Shown here in pieces: positions 25,739 to 35,410 of a DNA stretch of 64,000 nt. A program made the position numbers and the translations under genes. The notes beneath the pieces are model-generated. The model had not been told where the DNA came from and ran no database searches. It saw nothing but the letters and a program-made list of their open reading frames with translations. Origin of the DNA: Moorena bouillonii PNG (GTDB lineage Bacteria; Cyanobacteriota; Cyanobacteriia; Cyanobacteriales; Coleofasciculaceae). The DNA is taken from NCBI RefSeq assembly GCF_001942495.1, contig NZ_MKZS01000001.1, forward strand, positions 3,756,158-3,820,157, written 5' to 3'. Every line of letters starts with the position of its first letter. The first letter of the stretch is position 1.

Positions 25739-27790
25739 ATGAGCTACTGTATCAATCCCCTGTGCCTTCAACCAGATGACCCAGGGAACATGACGAATCT
25801 CGTTTGTCGCCATTGTGGCTCAGATTTGTTATTACAAGGTCGCTATCGGGTGATGCGCCTGTTAAGTGACCAAAGTGGCTTTGGTAAGGTTTACGAAGCT
25901 TACAACGGGGCAGTACCAAAAATTTTAAAAGTGCTTAAGCCAGAGCACAACTCGAAATCCAGAATTATTGAACTATTTCGCCAAGAGGCAGCTGTATTGA
26001 GCAAGCTGACTCATCCCGGTATCCCTCAAATCGATCCAGAGGGCTACTTTCAGTTTTTTCCTAGACAGAGTAAGGAGCCGCTGCATTGCATCATCATGGA
26101 GAAAATTGATGGACTTAACTTGAAGCAGTGGATGAGGCAACAGGGCAATCACCCAATTCTAGAACCGCAAGCCCTTAAATGGTTAAAGCAGATAGTAGAG
26201 ATTTTGCATCTTGTTCACCAAGAAAACTATTTCCATCGCGATATCAAGCCAGAAAACATCATGCTCCGTGCCAATGGGCAATTGGTATTGATTGACTTTG
26301 GCACCGCTAGAGAGTTGACCTATACCTACCTAGCGGAAATTGGTGGTGGAGGCAGTGTTACCAAGATTAGTTCCCATGGCTATACTCCCCCAGAGCAAGA
26401 AAAAGGGTATGCAGTCCCACAGTCCGATTTTTATGCTCTGGGGCGAACCTTTGTTTATTTACTAACTGGGAAATCAGTCACGGATCAGAGTGTTTATGAT
26501 CCGTTAAATGATCAATTTCATTGGCGTGATCATGCTCCTCAAATATCTGAGCAGCTAGCCGAATTTATTGATAGTTTGATGGCCCCAACGGCAGCAGCTC
26601 GACCTCAGAAAACTCAGCAAATTTTAAATGATATCGCTAATATTTCATCTTTTATTAGTATTTCACAGGCTAATACTAATCTAGAAGCGAGTACAACCAA
26701 CCAAAGATTTAAAACTAAATCTCAACCCAATATTTCTATAGAAACGGAAGTTGTCAAAACCCCAAGAAGAAGATGGTGGTTAGGAGGGATATTGACTTTG
26801 GTGGTGGGATTATTTGGTGCTGGTGGTTGGCTATTGTATCAATCCTATAATCCTTCCCTTAGAAAATATCAAGAGATATCTGCTCAAGAATTATCTGTAG
26901 TTAACACTAAGACCTTCACTGCTCATTCAAGTTGGGTTAATTACCTAGTCATTAGTCAAGATGGCGAATTATTAGTTAGTGGGAGCGCCGATAAAACGAT
27001 TAAAATTTGGAATATCAACACGGCAGAAGAAATCTACACTCTCCAAGGTCATAATAGCTTTGTTAATTATCTAGCTATTAGTCCCGATGGACAACACTTA
27101 TTTAGTGCTAGTGCCGATAAGACGATTAAAATTTGGGATATCAACACGGGAAAAGAACTCCGCACTCTCCAAGGTCATAAGAGTTATATTAATCATCTAG
27201 CGGTTAGTCCGGATGGACAACGATTGTTTAGTGCTAGTGCCGATAAGACGATTAAGATTTGGGATATCAACACGGGAGAAGAACTCCGCACTCTCCAAGG
27301 TCATCAAAGTTCAATTAACTTTTTATTAATTAGTCAGAATGATCAAGAACTATTTAGTGCTAGTGCTGATAAGACAATTAAAATTTGGGATATCAACACT
27401 GGGGAAGAAATCGACACTCTAAAAGGCCATGATAGCTATGTTAATTCTCTAGCCATAAGTCCGGATGGACAACGATTGTTTAGTGCTAGTGCTGACAATA
27501 CTATCAAAGTATGGAATCTAGATACTGGAGAAGAAGTCAATAGTCTAACTGATCATACCAATTATGTGGAAGAACTAGCTATCGGTGCTAATTGTAAGAA
27601 GTTGTTCAGTGGAAGTGCAGATAAAACGATAAAAGTGTGGGATTTTGCTAATGAAAAACTAATCTACACCCTAAATGGTTTTCCAAATCCAATTGACTAT
27701 TTTGCGATTAGTCCTGATTGCCATACAATTGCTACTAGTGGTGGTAAAAAGATAATAAAACTGTGGAATTTGCCACAGTTAATTCATTAG
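25739..27790 (+). CDS. Serine/threonine protein kinase with C-terminal WD40 repeats
   Basis: 683 residues. A four-cysteine ribbon (C4, C9, C23, C26) of the cyanobacterial SpkB type precedes the kinase domain (about 34-300), which has a glycine-rich loop (LSDQSGFGKVYEA), probable ATP-binding Lys64, HRDIKPENIM (166-175) and DFGTA (186-190). It therefore has the catalytic residues. A basic RRRWW motif and a transmembrane helix (about 345-368) follow, then seven WD40 repeats (about 395-680) with highly similar blades (SADKTIKIWDINTGEE), pointing to recent internal duplication. The kinase should face the cytoplasm and the propeller the periplasm or thylakoid lumen. Targets are unknown. Confidence 0.93.
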   Translation: MSYCINPLCLQPDDPGNMTNLVCRHCGSDLLLQGRYRVMRLLSDQSGFGKVYEAYNGAVPKILKVLKPEHNSKSRIIELFRQEAAVLSKLTHPGIPQIDPEGYFQFFPRQSKEPLHCIIMEKIDGLNLKQWMRQQGNHPILEPQALKWLKQIVEILHLVHQENYFHRDIKPENIMLRANGQLVLIDFGTARELTYTYLAEIGGGGSVTKISSHGYTPPEQEKGYAVPQSDFYALGRTFVYLLTGKSVTDQSVYDPLNDQFHWRDHAPQISEQLAEFIDSLMAPTAAARPQKTQQILNDIANISSFISISQANTNLEASTTNQRFKTKSQPNISIETEVVKTPRRRWWLGGILTLVVGLFGAGGWLLYQSYNPSLRKYQEISAQELSVVNTKTFTAHSSWVNYLVISQDGELLVSGSADKTIKIWNINTAEEIYTLQGHNSFVNYLAISPDGQHLFSASADKTIKIWDINTGKELRTLQGHKSYINHLAVSPDGQRLFSASADKTIKIWDINTGEELRTLQGHQSSINFLLISQNDQELFSASADKTIKIWDINTGEEIDTLKGHDSYVNSLAISPDGQRLFSASADNTIKVWNLDTGEEVNSLTDHTNYVEELAIGANCKKLFSGSADKTIKVWDFANEKLIYTLNGFPNPIDYFAISPDCHTIATSGGKKIIKLWNLPQLIH

Positions 27791-27955
27791 TTTTTAAGTG
27801 ATTATTATGGTTGAGCTATTGGTGAAAAAATTAAATTTTATGACGTTTATAGTTTAGAGTCAAAGTTAATTAAATGCTAAGGGATTTCATTAATGATTAA
27901 AAATAAAATATCAATAGTAACAAACGAATACTAACAGAGGAATAGTAATAGACAA

Positions 27956-29077
27956 ATGGACAACTCTCCTGTGACATCTTTTCCTGAAACTCCCTTGGCG
28001 CAAGCCATGATACAGCGGTGTATCCAACTAGCACGGCGAGCCCAGGGACGTACTACACCCAACCCTTTAGTGGGTTGTGTAATTGTCCGGAATGGGGAAA
28101 TTGTCGGGGAAGGGTTTCATCCCGCTGCTGGTCAACCCCATGCGGAAGTGTTTGCCCTCTCAGAGGCTGGGGAAAATGCCCAGGGCGCAACGGTTTACGT
28201 GAATCTGGAACCCTGCAATCACTATGGTAGAACCCCTCCTTGTACAGAAGCGTTAATTAAGGCTGGAGTCGCTAAAGTAGTTGTCGGGATGGTGGACCCT
28301 GATCCACGGGTATCTGGAAAAGGTATTGAACGGTTAAGGGCGGCTGGGATTGAAGTGGTGGTAGGTGTGGAAGAGAGTGCTTGCCGTCAGCTTAATGAAG
28401 GCTTTATTCATCGCATTATTTACCAGCGTCCATTGGGAATTCTCAAATATGCCATGACTTTAGATGGCAAAATTGCTGCTACTAGTGGTCATAGCAAATG
28501 GATTACAGGGGAAAACTCACGTAGTTGGGTGCATCAATTGCGATCAGCTTGCGATGCAGTGATTGTGGGCGGTAATACGGTGCGTCAGGATAACCCCAAT
28601 TTGACTAGCCACAATCCAAACGCACCGAATCCCCTACGGGTGATCATGAGTCGCACCCTCGACTTACCCAGAGATGCTCGTGTTTGGCAAACGGATGATG
28701 TACCGACGTTGGTGTTTACAGAGGTCGGAACTGAGGGAGATTTATATCAACATCTGGTCAACCAGGGTGTAGAGGTGGTGGTATTGAATCCCCTGACGCC
28801 TTCTCAAGTCATGGCATATTTATATGACAGGCAGCTTTCCAGTGTGTTATGGGAATGTGGTGGTATCTTAGCGGCAAATGCGATCGCAGATGGTGCAGTC
28901 CAAAAAATCGTAGCCTTTATTGCTCCCAAAATCATTGGTGGTCAAGGTGGTCCCTCACCGGTAGGAGATTTAGGCTTGACACTCATGACTGATGCTCTAA
29001 CCTTAGAACGAGTCAGTTGGCGTCAGATAGGATCGGATTATGTTGTAGAAGGTTATTTAGCTCCTGATAGGAAGTAG
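27956..29077 (+). CDS. ribD: Bifunctional riboflavin biosynthesis protein RibD
   Basis: 373 residues. The N-terminal cytidine-deaminase-type domain has the zinc motif H62-A-E64 and P86-C87...C96 (PCNHYGRTPPC); it deaminates the pyrimidine intermediate. The C-terminal domain (about 150-370, KYAMTLDGKIA, SDAVIVGGNTVRQDNP-like, WECGGILAANAI) is the NADPH-dependent reductase. Together they carry out steps 2 and 3 of riboflavin synthesis. ATG at 27956 with AGAGGAATAG upstream. The TAG stop overlaps a GTAGGGA/GTCGGGA heptamer tract. No other rib gene is nearby, as usual in cyanobacteria. Confidence 0.95.
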   Translation: MDNSPVTSFPETPLAQAMIQRCIQLARRAQGRTTPNPLVGCVIVRNGEIVGEGFHPAAGQPHAEVFALSEAGENAQGATVYVNLEPCNHYGRTPPCTEALIKAGVAKVVVGMVDPDPRVSGKGIERLRAAGIEVVVGVEESACRQLNEGFIHRIIYQRPLGILKYAMTLDGKIAATSGHSKWITGENSRSWVHQLRSACDAVIVGGNTVRQDNPNLTSHNPNAPNPLRVIMSRTLDLPRDARVWQTDDVPTLVFTEVGTEGDLYQHLVNQGVEVVVLNPLTPSQVMAYLYDRQLSSVLWECGGILAANAIADGAVQKIVAFIAPKIIGGQGGPSPVGDLGLTLMTDALTLERVSWRQIGSDYVVEGYLAPDRK

Positions 29078-29130
29078 GGAGTCGGGAGTGGAGTCGGTAA
29101 TCGGGAATCGGGAGTCGGGAGTCGGGGTAA
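29074..29130 (+). repeat. GGGAGTC-type heptamer tract overlapping the ribD stop
   Basis: GTAGGGAGTCGGGAG and following degenerate heptamers begin with the ribD stop codon itself. Confidence 0.8.
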
Positions 29131-29164
29131 GAAAATTGACTATACCTGATAAGTATGATCAATC

Positions 29165-29956
29165 TTATAAAATTTGAGATAAAAACTGCTTAGTACGTTC
29201 ATGTTGAGGATTGTTGAAAAATTCCTGGGGTGTACTTTCTTCCACCAACTTCCCATCAGCCATTAATACCACTCGGTCTGCCACTTCTCTTGCAAAACCT
29301 ACTTCGTGGGTAACGCAAACCATAGTCATCCCAGAATCAGCAAGCGATCGCATGGTATCGAGTACCTCTCGCACCATCTCCGGATCGAGAGCTGAGGTAG
29401 GCTCATCAAATAACATAATTTTAGGCTGCATTGCCAAAGCACGGGCAATAGCTACCCGTTGCTGTTGTCCCCCTGACAGTTGACCGGGATACTTCTTAGC
29501 TTGTTCGAGAATACCGACTTTCTCTAACAGCTGCATGGCAATTTCTTCAGCTTTTGCCTTTTTCCAGCGGCGTACCCAAATGGGAGCAAGGGTGACATTT
29601 TGCAGTACAGTCAGGTGAGGAAATAAGTTAAATTGTTGGAAAACCATCCCCACTTCCTTGCGAATGGTATCAATGTTTCGCAAGTCATGGGAGAGTTCAA
29701 TGTTATCTATAATAATTTTTCCTTTTTGATAGTCTTCTAGAGCATTAAATGTCCGAATAAAGGTGGATTTTCCAGACCCACTAGGCCCCATAATCACTAC
29801 TACTTCTTTTTTCTTGACTTCTAAACTGACACCACGCAGAACATGAAATTGGTTGCTGGCGTACCACTTATGAACATCTTGAGCGATGATCATGGATTCG
29901 GGATCTCCGGAATTAACTGGGTCTTCAGGAGCAGTGATCGGTTGTTGATTGGTCAT
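29165..29956 (-). CDS. Polar amino acid ABC transporter ATP-binding protein
   Basis: 263 residues of the GlnQ/AapP/BgtA type, the ATPase of a polar amino acid importer. It shows Walker [10 protein letters not shown] (57-65), the Q-loop, signature LSGGQQQR, Walker B IMLFDEP and the switch His ([13 protein letters not shown]). About 20 polar N-terminal residues precede the ABC domain. It is last in the order binding protein, permease, permease, ATPase on the minus strand, separated from the second permease by 377 bp of repeats. In Anabaena the corresponding N-II system shares its ATPase (BgtA) with another system; here an ATPase gene is adjacent. Confidence 0.9.
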   Translation of the reverse strand: MTNQQPITAPEDPVNSGDPESMIIAQDVHKWYASNQFHVLRGVSLEVKKKEVVVIMGPSGSGKSTFIRTFNALEDYQKGKIIIDNIELSHDLRNIDTIRKEVGMVFQQFNLFPHLTVLQNVTLAPIWVRRWKKAKAEEIAMQLLEKVGILEQAKKYPGQLSGGQQQRVAIARALAMQPKIMLFDEPTSALDPEMVREVLDTMRSLADSGMTMVCVTHEVGFAREVADRVVLMADGKLVEESTPQEFFNNPQHERTKQFLSQIL

Positions 29957-30333
29957 GATTCTTTTCCCTTGAGTAAGGTTAGATTGGGTTAAAGGTTAAA
30001 GGTTACAGGTTGAAAGTTACAGGTTGAAAGTTACAGGTTTAAGGTTACAGGTTTAAGGTTACAGGTTGAAAGTTACAGGTTGAAAGTTACAGGTTGAAAG
30101 TTACAGGTTTAAGGTTACAGGTTTAAGGTTACAGGTTTAAGGTTACAGGTTTAAGGTTATATAGCGTTTCTCGCAGTTATGAGGTATTTTATTCTTTGAC
30201 GTTGATTCCCTGTCTTCATGCAGCGCAGGGCTATTCCCTGTTCCCTGTTCCCTGTTCCCTATTCCCTGTTCCCTGTTCCCTAAAATCCGTAAATTGTGTA
30301 CCTCATAGCTATGATAATTGCTATAATCTAGAT
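29957..30333. other. 377-bp gap made mostly of repeats
   Basis: A tract built from GTTACAG plus GTTGAAA/GTTTAAG heptamers fills 29990-30158, and TTCCCTG heptamers fill 30232-30286. No gene is supported. The repeats separate two genes of one transport system. Confidence 0.8.
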
Positions 30334-31551
30334 TCAATGGTCTACATTCAATTGTTTTTCTAGACGTCGGCTGGCTGTAGACATGGCGTAACAAAATAAC
30401 CAGAATAGGAGTCCGTCGAATAGGTAAACTTCTTGATAGGGGGTTTGAAATTTGGCTTGGGCAAAGATTGAATCACCGATACCAAGCAACTCTACTAGAC
30501 CTACAACAAATAGGAGAGTTGTGTCTTGAAACAGACTAATAAACTGACCGACAATGGCAGGAATAACAGCTTTGAGTGCTTGAGGTAAAACAATCAGCCC
30601 TACCGATAGGGGAGTATTTAAACCCAATGCTTTGGCAGCTTCGATTTGACCTGTAGGTATAGATTGCAGTCCTCCTCGCACATTCTCTGCTAAGTAAGCA
30701 GCACTAAATAAGGTTAGACCGATTATTGCCCTTAACACCCGGTCTGGTCGCATTCCTTGTGGTAGAAATAGTGGGATAATTACTTGTCCCATGAACAAAA
30801 TCGCAATCAGAGGTAGTCCTCGGATTAGCTCAATGTAAAGGATAGAGAAGCCGCGCACAACTGGTAAGGTACTTTGTCGTCCTAGGGCTAGTAATACACC
30901 TAGGGGAAAACAAATTAAAATACTAACCACTGCGGCTAAGAGATTCAGCAGTAAACCACCCCATTGATTAGTGGATACCTGTTTTAGTCCGAGTCCTCCT
31001 CCCAGAAGCCACAGGAAGATTAATAAAGCAATAAACCAAGCTAAAGGTAACCAATTACCCAATTTCGGTTGAGTTTTAGCAACCTGTTGTCCTCCCCAAG
31101 CACTAGCTACCAGTAAGACTAATATTCCTAACAGCAATAAGCGATAGGGAATTGCTACTGGAAATAGCACTAAGATAGCACCACTGATCACAATAGATAT
31201 TAAGACATTGCGACTAAATAGAGTGGTAACATTTCTTGCTAAAACTCCCCAAGTTATCCCGGAGAGGAATACAATAATCCCCAGAATCAACCATGGACGC
31301 CAGTTTTCGGTGGCGGGATAGGTTCCTACAAAAAATAGACGGAAGTTCTCCTTAATAACATCCCACTGGGCTTCAGTGGTTACCCATATTATCAAGCCTT
31401 TTACGGTTACGAATAGAAACCATAAAACACTAACCGTTAGTATGCTATTATACCAAGTATTAAATAAATTTTTCTTTATCCAGGTAACTGGATTAACCTG
31501 TAGTTCAGGGGGTGGTGCTAGTTCAGGAGGTTGAGAATTAACAGTAGTCAT
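30334..31551 (-). CDS. natH: Polar amino acid ABC transporter permease (NatH/AapM-like)
   Basis: 405 residues. A long N-terminal part with several hydrophobic helices is followed by the HisM-type permease domain (about 190-400), with the EAA-loop signature GQIEAAKALGLN. Aap/Nat permeases of this kind are longer than GlnP relatives because of extra N-terminal helices. It follows the first permease by 42 bp and is surely cotranscribed with it. The gene name follows the Anabaena N-II (NatFGH) system for acidic and neutral polar amino acids; specificity here is inferred. Confidence 0.75.
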   Translation of the reverse strand: MTTVNSQPPELAPPPELQVNPVTWIKKNLFNTWYNSILTVSVLWFLFVTVKGLIIWVTTEAQWDVIKENFRLFFVGTYPATENWRPWLILGIIVFLSGITWGVLARNVTTLFSRNVLISIVISGAILVLFPVAIPYRLLLLGILVLLVASAWGGQQVAKTQPKLGNWLPLAWFIALLIFLWLLGGGLGLKQVSTNQWGGLLLNLLAAVVSILICFPLGVLLALGRQSTLPVVRGFSILYIELIRGLPLIAILFMGQVIIPLFLPQGMRPDRVLRAIIGLTLFSAAYLAENVRGGLQSIPTGQIEAAKALGLNTPLSVGLIVLPQALKAVIPAIVGQFISLFQDTTLLFVVGLVELLGIGDSIFAQAKFQTPYQEVYLFDGLLFWLFCYAMSTASRRLEKQLNVDH

Positions 31552-31593
31552 TATCTAGTTATAAGTCAATAGTTAACCAATTAAGTTAACCAA

Positions 31594-32766
31594 TTATCTT
31601 TCCTGCAATTGAACTGTCCGATTCAACAGATTCATCACGAAAGAAATGATCAGGTTAATGGTTAGATAGGTCAGGGGTATGATCACTACGATTATTTCTA
31701 TTTCATGACCGGCTTGGTTGAAGGTGGTTTGAGCAATGGAGTAGATATCTGGGTAGCCAATAGCAGATGCTAAACTGGAGTTTTTGGCGAGGTTCATATA
31801 CTGGCTGTTTAGGGAAGGGATAATCACCCGCAAGGCTTGGGGAAAAATAACTAACCGCATAGCTAAGCCTGACTTAAGTCCCAAGGATCTTGCTGCTTCC
31901 CACTGTCCCTTCTGTACTGACTCTATTCCAGCTCGGACAATTTCCGCGATAAACGCACCTGTGTAAAATACTAGACCAGCTAGTAAGGCACAGAACTCAA
32001 TAGTTAGCCGGAGTCCGCCTTCAATATTACCTGTATCTATAACTTCTTGCGGTCTTTGCCAACCAAAACCGATGATGATAATTAAGACAGCAGCAATTGC
32101 GATCGCAATTAAAGCAATTAACTGCGGCTGACCGGATTGTGCTTGTTCTACCATCACTTTAGTGCGCCACTGCCAGATTAAAACTGCTGCGATCGCACCG
32201 ACTAGCAAAACCACCAACCACAGAAACAGCTGGGTGGTGAAGGGGGGCCAAGGAATATAAATTCCCCGCTTGCTCAAAAATATCGACCCAGGTAACTGAA
32301 TTTTTTCCGACAGTTTTGGCAGTTGGAAGAATACCCCAAAGTACCAAAATAGCAATTGCAGCAGCAGTGGTGTATTGCGCACTATTTCCACATAAAGCAG
32401 ACTGAGCTTACTCACTAGCCAATTGTCAGAAAAACTAGCTATCCCGGCGGTAATACCAACAATAGTTGTCAGGATAATCCCAAACACCATCACCCGCAAT
32501 GAATTGATCAGTCCGATCAATAAAGCATAGCTATAGGGGTCAGTGGCTTTGTAGGGAATGGGAGTATCGCCAATACCAAATTTGGCTTGATCTTGCAGAA
32601 AATCAAACCCCAATTTAATCGCTTGTCGCTGAATATTTCGGCTTAAGTTGCTGCCTAGCCATGCCACGACCGCAATCACCACTAGCACAAATAGGACTTG
32701 TATGGCAATGCGCCAAAATCGGTCATCTCGCCACAAAGGAGGCTTTTGACCTATATTGCTTGTCAT
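31594..32766 (-). CDS. natG: Polar amino acid ABC transporter permease (NatG/AapQ-like)
   Basis: 390 residues, with an N-terminal membrane anchor (about 18-40), helices around 85-115 and 175-235, and a C-terminal permease domain with the EAA motif GQWEAARSLGLKSG. It pairs with the permease 42 bp downstream to form the transmembrane channel of a polar amino acid importer. ATG at 32766. The binding-protein gene lies 948 bp upstream, beyond repeats, so it may now have a separate promoter. Confidence 0.75.
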   Translation of the reverse strand: MTSNIGQKPPLWRDDRFWRIAIQVLFVLVVIAVVAWLGSNLSRNIQRQAIKLGFDFLQDQAKFGIGDTPIPYKATDPYSYALLIGLINSLRVMVFGIILTTIVGITAGIASFSDNWLVSKLSLLYVEIVRNTPLLLQLLFWYFGVFFQLPKLSEKIQLPGSIFLSKRGIYIPWPPFTTQLFLWLVVLLVGAIAAVLIWQWRTKVMVEQAQSGQPQLIALIAIAIAAVLIIIIGFGWQRPQEVIDTGNIEGGLRLTIEFCALLAGLVFYTGAFIAEIVRAGIESVQKGQWEAARSLGLKSGLAMRLVIFPQALRVIIPSLNSQYMNLAKNSSLASAIGYPDIYSIAQTTFNQAGHEIEIIVVIIPLTYLTINLIISFVMNLLNRTVQLQER

Positions 32767-33714
32767 TGGTTAGTTGTTTAGGTTGAAAGTTGGTTGGTTG
32801 AAGGTTGGTGGGTTGAAGGTTGAAGGTTGGTGGGTTGAAGGTTGAAGGTTGGTTGGTTAAAGGTTGAAGGTTGGTTGGTTGAATGTTGCAGGTTGGTTGA
32901 ATGTTGGTTGGTTGAATGTTGCAGGTTGTAGGTTGGTTACAGGTTTTAGGTTTTAGGTTTTAGGTTTTAGGTTTTAGAGGCTGTTTTAAAAGTGTTGGAT
33001 GCTACTCGAAACCGCTCCCTAGCCCCCCAAATTTGGGGGGAATTTGGCTCAAAGTCTCCCAGATTTGGGGGATAATCGTGGCTCATGCCAAACATTTGGT
33101 ACTTCTCAAACATCCTCTTAGCTGGCTCGCGAGAAGCCCCGCGCTATTATAATCTCGCTCTTTAGCGTCGGGATGATAGCCCAACAAGGTCGGTCTGCTC
33201 AATTGTCAATTTGGAACTTTAATTTTTGACCAGCGTCTATAATTAACATAGTAGGTCAAGTCAAATTAAGAGCTAACCGCCACCTACGTTATCGAACCTT
33301 AACAACCACCGAATATGGGGTTCCACTCAGAAAAAGCAATTTAAGCTGTCTGTGGGTGGGTAAAATTCCAGCAGTACTTTGGAGACAGAACTCATTGTAT
33401 TGTTCCGGCGCGGAGGGGCATCCCGTGTCGTTAATAAAGTAACCCGTGTATCCGTTCGCGCAGCGTCGGCGAAAGCCGATACCAGTGGGTGGAGTTGGTA
33501 AGAAGCCCGCGTTGTCCCGTTAGGGCAACGTCGGGAGTATGTCACGTTTACCGTTAACAGTCAACAGTCAACCTTGGCCAAAAGGCCACGCTACGCGAAC
33601 AACCTACCCTTCAAGGGACGCCAAAGGCGAACAACCAACCAACCTCCAACCTTGGCCTTTGGCCACGCTACGCGAACAACCTTCAACCTTCAACCTCAAA
33701 CAGTTAACAATCCC
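32767..33714. other. 948-bp gap with repeats and element remnants inside a transporter locus
   Basis: GGTTGAA/GGTTGGT heptamers (32775-32978), an 18-bp perfect palindrome CCCCCCAAATTTGGGGGG (33023-33040), a possible degenerate IS605-type end (about 33300-33545), and inverted copies of the TTCGCGTAGCGTGG core (33571-33680). No intact gene is supported. The gap separates natF from natG. Confidence 0.65.
33300..33545 (+). mobile_element. Possible degenerate IS200/IS605 right-end remnant
   Basis: The stretch ends in GAAGCCCGCG, a hairpin (CGTTGTCCCGTTAGGGCAACG, 33512-33532) and GGGAGTATGTCAC. This is the layout I associate with the 3' ends of cyanobacterial tnpB elements, where the guide RNA scaffold lies. 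No tnpB frame survives. The match is from memory and weak. Confidence 0.25.
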
Positions 33715-34755
33715 TTAACGGAAGGGTGGAGAATACAAAATACCCCCACGAGTCCAGAGGTCATTGAGACCCCGATTGAGTTTAAACTGAGAACTTTTAC
33801 CCAAGTTCCGGTCATAGACTTCGCCGTAGTTACCGACGTGCTTAATCACTCGCGCTGCAAAATCGTTTTCTAAACCGAGACCTTTGCCTAAGTCACCTTC
33901 AACACCCAGGAAGCGTTTGACAGTGGGGTTTTGACTGTTGCTCATTTGTGCTACATTCGCCTTAGTAATGCCTAACTCTTCGGCTTCAATTAAGGCGAAA
34001 GTCACCCACTTGACTACATCAAACCAAGCGGAGTCATTATTAATAGTTACTGGTCCCAAGGGTTCCTTGGACATGGTAACATCTAGGAGTATATGATCAT
34101 CAGGCTTAGGCAGAGTGCTGCGTTTGGCCAATAGTTGGGATTTATCAGAAGTCATGCCGTCACAACGTTCTTCGTCATAGGCAGTATAGGCAGGGTCTGC
34201 TTTCTGAAACACCACTGGCTCAAATTCGACACCTGCTTCCCGCATCTTGTCGGTTAAATTCAACTCAGTAGTGGTTCCAGTTTCCACACAGACGGATTTG
34301 CCTTGAAAATCTTTCAGTGTCTTAATCCCACTGTTTTTGCGCACCATCATGCCCTGACCATCATAAAAGGTAGTAGGGGCAAATTCTAAGTTATTGGTAG
34401 AGCTATCTCGGCTAAGAGTCCAGGTGGTATTGCGGGAGAGCATATCCACTTCACCATTCCGGACGGCGGGAAATCGCTCCGTGGAGTCAAGGTTACGGTA
34501 CTCTACTGCTTCTGGGTCATCAAACAAAGCAGCAGCAACTGCTTTACAGACATCCACATCTAGCCCGGAGTACTTACCGCTCCCATCCACAAAGCTAAAT
34601 CCGGGAATGCCACCGTCAACACCACAAATCAGCTTGCCACGGCTTTTGACTATATCTAAGCGGCTTTGTGTAGCGCTTGTCCCACCTCCTTCACAGGCTG
34701 TCAAGGGTGCAACTAATACTAGAGTGGCTAGTACCAGAGAACTCCATTTAGGCAT
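33715..34755 (-). CDS. natF: Polar amino acid ABC transporter substrate-binding lipoprotein (NatF/AapJ-like)
   Basis: 346 residues. A signal peptide ends in a lipobox with Cys21 (LTACEGGG), so the protein is tethered in the periplasm. The binding fold shows LDIVKSRGKLICGVDGGIPG, SGLDVDVCKAVAAALF and VDMLSRNTTWTLSRD, characteristic of the AapJ/NatF/BztA cluster for general polar L-amino acids. It is first in the minus-strand order natF, natG, natH, ATPase. The C-terminus (LYSPPFR) matches the family. Confidence 0.85.
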   Translation of the reverse strand: MPKWSSLVLATLVLVAPLTACEGGGTSATQSRLDIVKSRGKLICGVDGGIPGFSFVDGSGKYSGLDVDVCKAVAAALFDDPEAVEYRNLDSTERFPAVRNGEVDMLSRNTTWTLSRDSSTNNLEFAPTTFYDGQGMMVRKNSGIKTLKDFQGKSVCVETGTTTELNLTDKMREAGVEFEPVVFQKADPAYTAYDEERCDGMTSDKSQLLAKRSTLPKPDDHILLDVTMSKEPLGPVTINNDSAWFDVVKWVTFALIEAEELGITKANVAQMSNSQNPTVKRFLGVEGDLGKGLGLENDFAARVIKHVGNYGEVYDRNLGKSSQFKLNRGLNDLWTRGGILYSPPFR

Positions 34756-35410
34756 AAGTTTTTTCTTGGTCTTGTTTTTTAGATAGACAACGGCCTCACG
34801 CGATCAGCTTACATGAGTTTCCGCTGCTTAAGCTTGCTTGCATTTTAGATCAAGTTGGTTAGATTACTTATGCAGCTAGATTAGTTATCTAGCAAGTAGG
34901 GAGTAGGGAGTAGGGAGTAGGGAGTAGGGAGTAGGGAGTCGGGAGTCGGGAGTCGGGAGTCGGGAGTCGGGAGTCGGGAATATGGCATCAAAAATTATCA
35001 TAATTTCGACACGGATGGCTATCCTATCCGTCGGCTGCTAATGGGTAATTACAGTAGACTTCGCTGCAGTTGTCGGGAACTTCAGACCAGGGAAATTTAG
35101 TTATTGTAGTTATAAACTTTAAATTATAATTATTTTTAAGTTTTTTTAAAAAACTCAGGTGGTAATAAGCCGGACAGGCACGTAAAAAAAATAAGTATTT
35201 CTAGACTACAGGTAGTCCTAAATCACGACCAAACCTCAAGTCTTGGGATGTTCCGGTGCCTGCTCTGGATGCATCTGTGTATTCAGTAACGCCGTCACTG
35301 GCATCAGTGTAATTCTTAAGAAACTATTTTAATTATAATTATAGGTTATATTTTTGTTTATCCTATTTCTATATAAAATTCTGAAATATTACTAAAAATT
35401 ACTTCCTGTA
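34756..35410. other. 655-bp gap with a heptamer tract and a coding remnant
   Basis: GGGAGTA then GGGAGTC heptamers (34896-34980) are followed by AT-rich DNA. On the minus strand 35208-35330 reads as an open stretch ending SQDLRFGRDLGLPVV-stop without a start, which looks like the tail of a lost gene. Nothing else is recognised. Confidence 0.6.
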
